A DNA stretch of 43,803 nucleotides. Origin: Staphylococcus sp. GSSP0090. Its GTDB lineage: Bacteria; Bacillota; Bacilli; Staphylococcales; Staphylococcaceae. Below, in pieces: positions 39,961-43,803 of the stretch. The notes beneath the pieces are model-generated. The model saw only the letters and a program-made list of their open reading frames with translations. It was not told the DNA's origin and did no database searches. The stretch covers positions 1 through 43,803 of the forward strand of contig NZ_JACBFD010000014.1 of assembly GCF_013391405.1 (NCBI RefSeq), read 5' to 3'. The position numbers and the translations under genes were made by a program. Position 1 is the first letter of the stretch, and every line of letters begins with the position of its first letter.

Positions 39961-40794
39961 TTATTTTTTCTTACGTCCACGAACGATAAGTTTGTCTGAA
40001 GATTTTTTACCACGACGAGTTTTCTTACCAAGCGTAGGTTTACCCCAAGGTGACATTGGAGATGGTCTACCGATAGGTGCACGACCTTCACCACCACCGT
40101 GTGGGTGATCGTTAGGGTTCATTACAGAACCACGAACTGTTGGGCGAATGCCTTTCCATCTAGAACGTCCTGCTTTACCAACGTTTACAAGTTCATGTTG
40201 GATGTTACCAACTTGACCAATAGTAGCACGGCAAGTTGAAAGAATCATACGTACTTCGCCAGATCTTAATCTGATTAATACATATTTACCTTCTTTACCA
40301 AGTACTTGTGCACTAGCACCAGCTGAACGAGCGATTTGTCCACCTTTACCAGGTTTCAACTCGATGTTGTGGATAACTGTACCTACTGGAATGAATTGTA
40401 ATGGTAATGCATTACCTACTTTAATGTCTGCTTCTTCACCACTTTCAAGAACTTGACCTACTTTTAGGTTTTTCGGAGCGATGATATAGCGTTTTTCACC
40501 ATCAGCGTATACTAATAATGCAATGTTTGCTGAACGGTTTGGATCATATTGTATTGAATCAACTTTAGCGTTGATACCATCTTTATTACGTTTGAAGTCA
40601 ATAACACGGTATTGACGTTTGTGTCCTCCACCGTGGTGGCGAACTGTCAATTTACCTTGGTTATTTCGTCCCGCTTTTTTCGGTAGCGGTTGTAATAATG
40701 ACTTTTCTGGAGTAGTTTTCGTGATTTCAGCGAAATCTAAACTAGTCATATTACGACGACCATTAGTAATTGGCTTATATTTTTTTAGAGCCAT
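39961..40794 (-). CDS. rplB: 50S ribosomal protein L2
   Basis: A 277-residue L2. Landmarks are [17 protein letters not shown], the SH3-like domain with [12 protein letters not shown] and the peptidyl-transferase-centre histidine segment [18 protein letters not shown]. The basic C-terminal tail is normal. Confidence 0.98.
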   Translation of the reverse strand: MALKKYKPITNGRRNMTSLDFAEITKTTPEKSLLQPLPKKAGRNNQGKLTVRHHGGGHKRQYRVIDFKRNKDGINAKVDSIQYDPNRSANIALLVYADGEKRYIIAPKNLKVGQVLESGEEADIKVGNALPLQFIPVGTVIHNIELKPGKGGQIARSAGASAQVLGKEGKYVLIRLRSGEVRMILSTCRATIGQVGNIQHELVNVGKAGRSRWKGIRPTVRGSVMNPNDHPHGGGEGRAPIGRPSPMSPWGKPTLGKKTRRGKKSSDKLIVRGRKKK

Positions 40795-40824
40795 TGTCGT
40801 TTACCTCCTTATTGGTAATGTTTT

Positions 40825-41100
40825 TTAGTTAAAAAGATCGATTGATCCTTCTTTTAATTTAACGATTGCTACGCGTCTTTTGTTTGTATAGCCTTGGTAA
40901 CGGCCCATACGTTTTTTCTTTGGTTTGTAGTTGATGATATTTACATTATCAACTTTTACGTCAAAGATTTCTTCAACAGCGATTTTAACTTGTGTTTTAT
41001 TAGCACGAGTATCAACGTCGAATGTGTATTTGTCTTCAGCCATAGCAGCTGATGATTTTTCAGTGATTACGGGGCGCTTAAGAACGTCTCTTGCTTCCAT
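40825..41100 (-). CDS. rplW: 50S ribosomal protein L23
   Basis: A 91-residue L23, [20 protein letters not shown], ending EGSIDLFN. It is the docking site for trigger factor and SRP. Its start shares a base with the rplD stop (TAATG), a coupled start. Confidence 0.96.
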   Translation of the reverse strand: MEARDVLKRPVITEKSSAAMAEDKYTFDVDTRANKTQVKIAVEEIFDVKVDNVNIINYKPKKKRMGRYQGYTNKRRVAIVKLKEGSIDLFN

Positions 41101-41723
41101 TATCCGAGCACCTCCTCAACTTTTTTAGCAGCTGATTCTGTAATTACTACACTGTCAGCGCTTGTGATATCTAGAACGTTTAAACCTTGAGCTGTAGTTA
41201 CTTGAACACCAGGAATGTTACGTGCTGATAAAGCAACGTTTACATCTTCTGATTCTGTTACTACTAATACTTTTTTAGGTTGTTCTAAATTAGAAAGTAC
41301 AGTTTTGAACTCTTTTGTTTTTGGAGCATCTAAGTTTAATGCATCAACAACAGTTAATCCTTTTTCTTGTACTTTGAAAGATAATGCTGAACGTAATGCT
41401 AAACGACGCATTTTCTTAGGCATTTTGTATGAGTAGCTTCTTGGTGTTGGTCCGAATACGATACCACCACCACGCCATTGTGGAGCACGAATTGTACCTT
41501 GACGCGCACGTCCTGTACCTTTTTGTCTCCATGGTTTACGTCCACCACCACGTACTGCTGAACGGTTCTTAACAGCGTGAGTACCTTGGCGTAATGAAGC
41601 ACGTTGTAAGTTAATTGCTTCAAAAAGAACGTTGTTGTTTGGTTCGATTGCAAATACTGCATCGCTTAGTTCAACTGAACCTGATTTAGTTCCATCTACT
41701 TTTAATACATCATAATTAGCCAT
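41100..41723 (-). CDS. rplD: 50S ribosomal protein L4
   Basis: A 207-residue L4. The extended loop [18 protein letters not shown] reaches into the exit tunnel; macrolide-resistance changes map there and the core motif is intact. In many bacteria L4 also represses the S10 operon through the leader RNA. Confidence 0.97.
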   Translation of the reverse strand: MANYDVLKVDGTKSGSVELSDAVFAIEPNNNVLFEAINLQRASLRQGTHAVKNRSAVRGGGRKPWRQKGTGRARQGTIRAPQWRGGGIVFGPTPRSYSYKMPKKMRRLALRSALSFKVQEKGLTVVDALNLDAPKTKEFKTVLSNLEQPKKVLVVTESEDVNVALSARNIPGVQVTTAQGLNVLDITSADSVVITESAAKKVEEVLG

Positions 41724-41749
41724 TATGCAATTCCTCCTTTCGTTGTATA

Positions 41750-42409
41750 TTATTTATTACCTTTGATTGATGATGTGATTTCTACTAATCCTTTTTTAGG
41801 ACCAGGTACATTACCTTTTACTAAAATAACATTGTTTTCAGTGTCAATTTGAACTACTTCTAAGTTTTGAACTGTTACAGTGTTACCGCCCATACGTCCA
41901 GGCATTTTTTGTCCTTTAAAGACTCTTGAAGCATCAGATGCCATACCTACAGAACCTGGGGCTCTGTGGAAATGAGAACCATGTGACATTGGTCCACGTG
42001 CTTGATTATGACGTTTAATGGCACCTTGGAAACCTTTACCTTTAGATACGCCTGTTACATCAATTACGTCTCCAGCTTCAAATGTATTAACTGAGACTTC
42101 TTGACCTACTTCGTATTCATCAACATTAACGTTTCTGAATTCACGAATGAAGCGCTTAGGTGCTGTACCTGCTTTTTTAGCATGGCCTTCAGCTGGTTTG
42201 TTAGCATATTTGCTTGATCTGCTATCTTTTTTATAAGCTTGTTTGTCTTCATAGCCTACTTGGATAGCGTTGTATCCATCGATCTCTTCAGATTTCTTTT
42301 GTAATACAACGTTTTGACTTGCTTCTACTACTGTTACAGGGATTAAATCACCGTTTTCTCCGAAAACTTGTGTCATCCCGATTTTTCTTCCTAAGATTCC
42401 TTTGGTCAT
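41750..42409 (-). CDS. rplC: 50S ribosomal protein L3
   Basis: A 219-residue L3, [16 protein letters not shown], with the long loop [20 protein letters not shown] near the peptidyl transferase centre. Linezolid/tiamulin-associated positions lie in this loop; it looks wild type by eye. Confidence 0.97.
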   Translation of the reverse strand: MTKGILGRKIGMTQVFGENGDLIPVTVVEASQNVVLQKKSEEIDGYNAIQVGYEDKQAYKKDSRSSKYANKPAEGHAKKAGTAPKRFIREFRNVNVDEYEVGQEVSVNTFEAGDVIDVTGVSKGKGFQGAIKRHNQARGPMSHGSHFHRAPGSVGMASDASRVFKGQKMPGRMGGNTVTVQNLEVVQIDTENNVILVKGNVPGPKKGLVEITSSIKGNK

Positions 42410-42436
42410 CGAAAGTCCACCTCCTAAATTTTTCTA

Positions 42437-42878
<442 letters not shown>

Positions 42879-42884
42879 TTAGAT

Positions 42885-42913
42885 ATGATACATGATAAAC
42901 AGTGATTTATCAA
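42885..42913 (-). promoter_or_regulatory. Promoter of the S10-spc-alpha ribosomal block
   Basis: Minus strand: -35 TTGATA (42908-42913), 17-base spacer, -10 TATCAT (42885-42890). No other strong promoter is seen across the next ten genes. Confidence 0.65.
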
Positions 42914-43104
42914 GCTTTTCTGCAAAAGTTTTGAAACTTTTTGTCTAACACATACTTTGTTATTGTACTTGATTACTAATTGCACTTCAACCTCTTTTGT
43001 AAATTTTTTTCGTTCAATGTAAATTTTTTACTGATGAATCTTCATATTATTATTCTATTCGTATAATTTCCTATATAATTAAGTACAGTTAGGTGGTGAA
43101 TTTT

Positions 43105-43491
43105 ATGAAGCGTGGTATACGTGTGACATTATTAGTATTAGCTGTCGTACTTATTATTAGTGAATTGGTCTATGGTATTCCATTCCTAGGTGGTAGTATA
43201 GTTTTAAGTTTAGGTTGGCAGCCTTTACTTATTAATGCATTACTTTACTTTATAATGGTGATTATATTAATAGTAGATAAACAGAACTCGATTAAACCCA
43301 TGGTGGTTATCCCTTTATTGGGTGTAGTTGGTTCATTCCTTGCTTTCATTCCAATTGTTGGTATGGTAGTCCATTGGATTTTATTCTTTTTACTGTTATT
43401 TTTTATTTTCATTTTATTATCAACACCACTCTATATACCAGACAAATATGCAAAGGTTATTTATACGGAAGATCGACGTAAGAACCATTAA
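43105..43491 (+). CDS. Small four-helix membrane protein of unknown function
   Basis: A 128-residue hydrophobic protein with a basic N-terminus (MKRGIRVT) and four membrane segments (about 8-28, 36-58, 70-90 and 94-114), ending in a charged tail (YTEDRRKNH). I do not recognise a functional family. ATG 43105 is preceded by AGGTGG at 8 bases; the upstream GTG codons are part of that site. It is divergent from the S10 operon. Confidence 0.75.
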   Translation: MKRGIRVTLLVLAVVLIISELVYGIPFLGGSIVLSLGWQPLLINALLYFIMVIILIVDKQNSIKPMVVIPLLGVVGSFLAFIPIVGMVVHWILFFLLLFFIFILLSTPLYIPDKYAKVIYTEDRRKNH

Positions 43492-43706
43492 TCATTAGAG
43501 TATATAAGTATCTCAAAGATGGTTTCTTCATTAAATTAGGTTTACTAAAGTTCAACTAAACATTTCGATAAGGTCATTCCATTTTCTCATGATAACTTTT
43601 GAATGTATATAATGAAGAAACTAGATTTGTTTAGATAATTAGAAGACATCATTTTATATACACCCTATTTCATTAAATTATAAAAGTAAAAAGCACATTG
43701 TTTACT
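43492..43706. other. Intergenic stretch, no feature seen
   Basis: AT-rich sequence between the small membrane protein gene and the IS end. I see no gene, hairpin with a T run, or clear promoter. Confidence 0.5.
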
Positions 43707-43803
43707 TGAGCTGACCCCAAATAATGGGAATAAAATAAAAACACTTTCGTTGAATTCATTTAAAATGAATCATACGGAGGTGTTTTTTCTATGAAAAGAG
43801 TGT
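43707..43803 (+). mobile_element. Left end of a probable IS3-family (IS150-type) element
   Basis: The sequence TGAGCTGACCCCAAATAATG starting at 43707 resembles IS150-group terminal repeats (typically TG...CTGACCCC). It is followed by CGGAGG (43775-43780) and ATG 43791, which opens a frame MKRV that runs off the window, as expected for OrfA. Only the first codons are visible, so the family call is tentative. Confidence 0.5.

Noticed and set aside
42924..42941. AAAAGTTT-TG-AAACTTTT dyad upstream of the S10 promoter as a terminator
   Set aside because: The two-base loop cannot form a normal hairpin and AT pairs alone are weak; could be a binding site but unsupported.

Overview
The window comes from a low-GC Gram-positive genome, clearly a Staphylococcus. 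It carries the complete staphylococcal S10-spc-alpha ribosomal block, the asp23/amaP/opuD2 envelope-stress cluster and the staphylococcal staphyloferrin A locus (hts plus sfa). Asp23, HtsA, L5 and other proteins differ at many positions from the S. aureus versions I know, so I favour a coagulase-negative species. I cannot name it from sequence alone.

Layout. 1-230: 5' end of an IS200-type tnpA with its left-end hairpins. 231-933: non-coding, rich in inverted repeats. 934-2316: YjiH-type membrane protein. 2525-11689: iron block, with htsABC (staphyloferrin A uptake) and sfaABC reading left and sfaD reading right, under three promoters that overlap Fur boxes. 11816-14904: opuD2-amaP-DUF2273-asp23, with a good sigma-B promoter before amaP. 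15122-18299: two MDR-family oxidoreductases and a divergent luciferase-like monooxygenase. 18349-19212: anchored alpha/beta hydrolase. 19425-24131: a 4.6-kb insertion bounded by 63-bp exact direct repeats of the rpsI 3' end. 24079-28408: rpsI-rplM, then truA-ecfT-ecfA2-ecfA1. 28839-42745: 29 genes from rplQ back to rpsJ, in the usual Firmicutes order but without map between adk and infA. 43105-43491: small membrane protein. 43707-end: left end of a probable IS3-family element. IS fragments at both edges suggest the window is a contig broken at repeats.

The part most worth attention is the rpsI-associated insertion. It is a minimal genomic island using the 3' end of rpsI as attachment site. 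Its one intact gene encodes a 1213-residue protein with a nuclease-like N-terminus, a STAND/AAA-type P-loop ATPase and a very long helical C-terminus, an architecture typical of anti-phage sensors. Upstream lie a short, interrupted regulator-like ORF and two operator-like direct repeats. I see no integrase, so mobility would need help in trans or has been lost.

How the genes work together: SfaC supplies D-ornithine, SfaD and SfaB join two citrates to it, SfaA exports the siderophore and HtsABC re-imports the ferric form, all probably repressed by Fur when iron is plentiful. OpuD2, AmaP, DUF2273 and Asp23 form the osmotic and alkaline envelope-stress group. The ribosomal block is preceded by an S10-type leader RNA and rplM-rpsI by an L13-type leader RNA.
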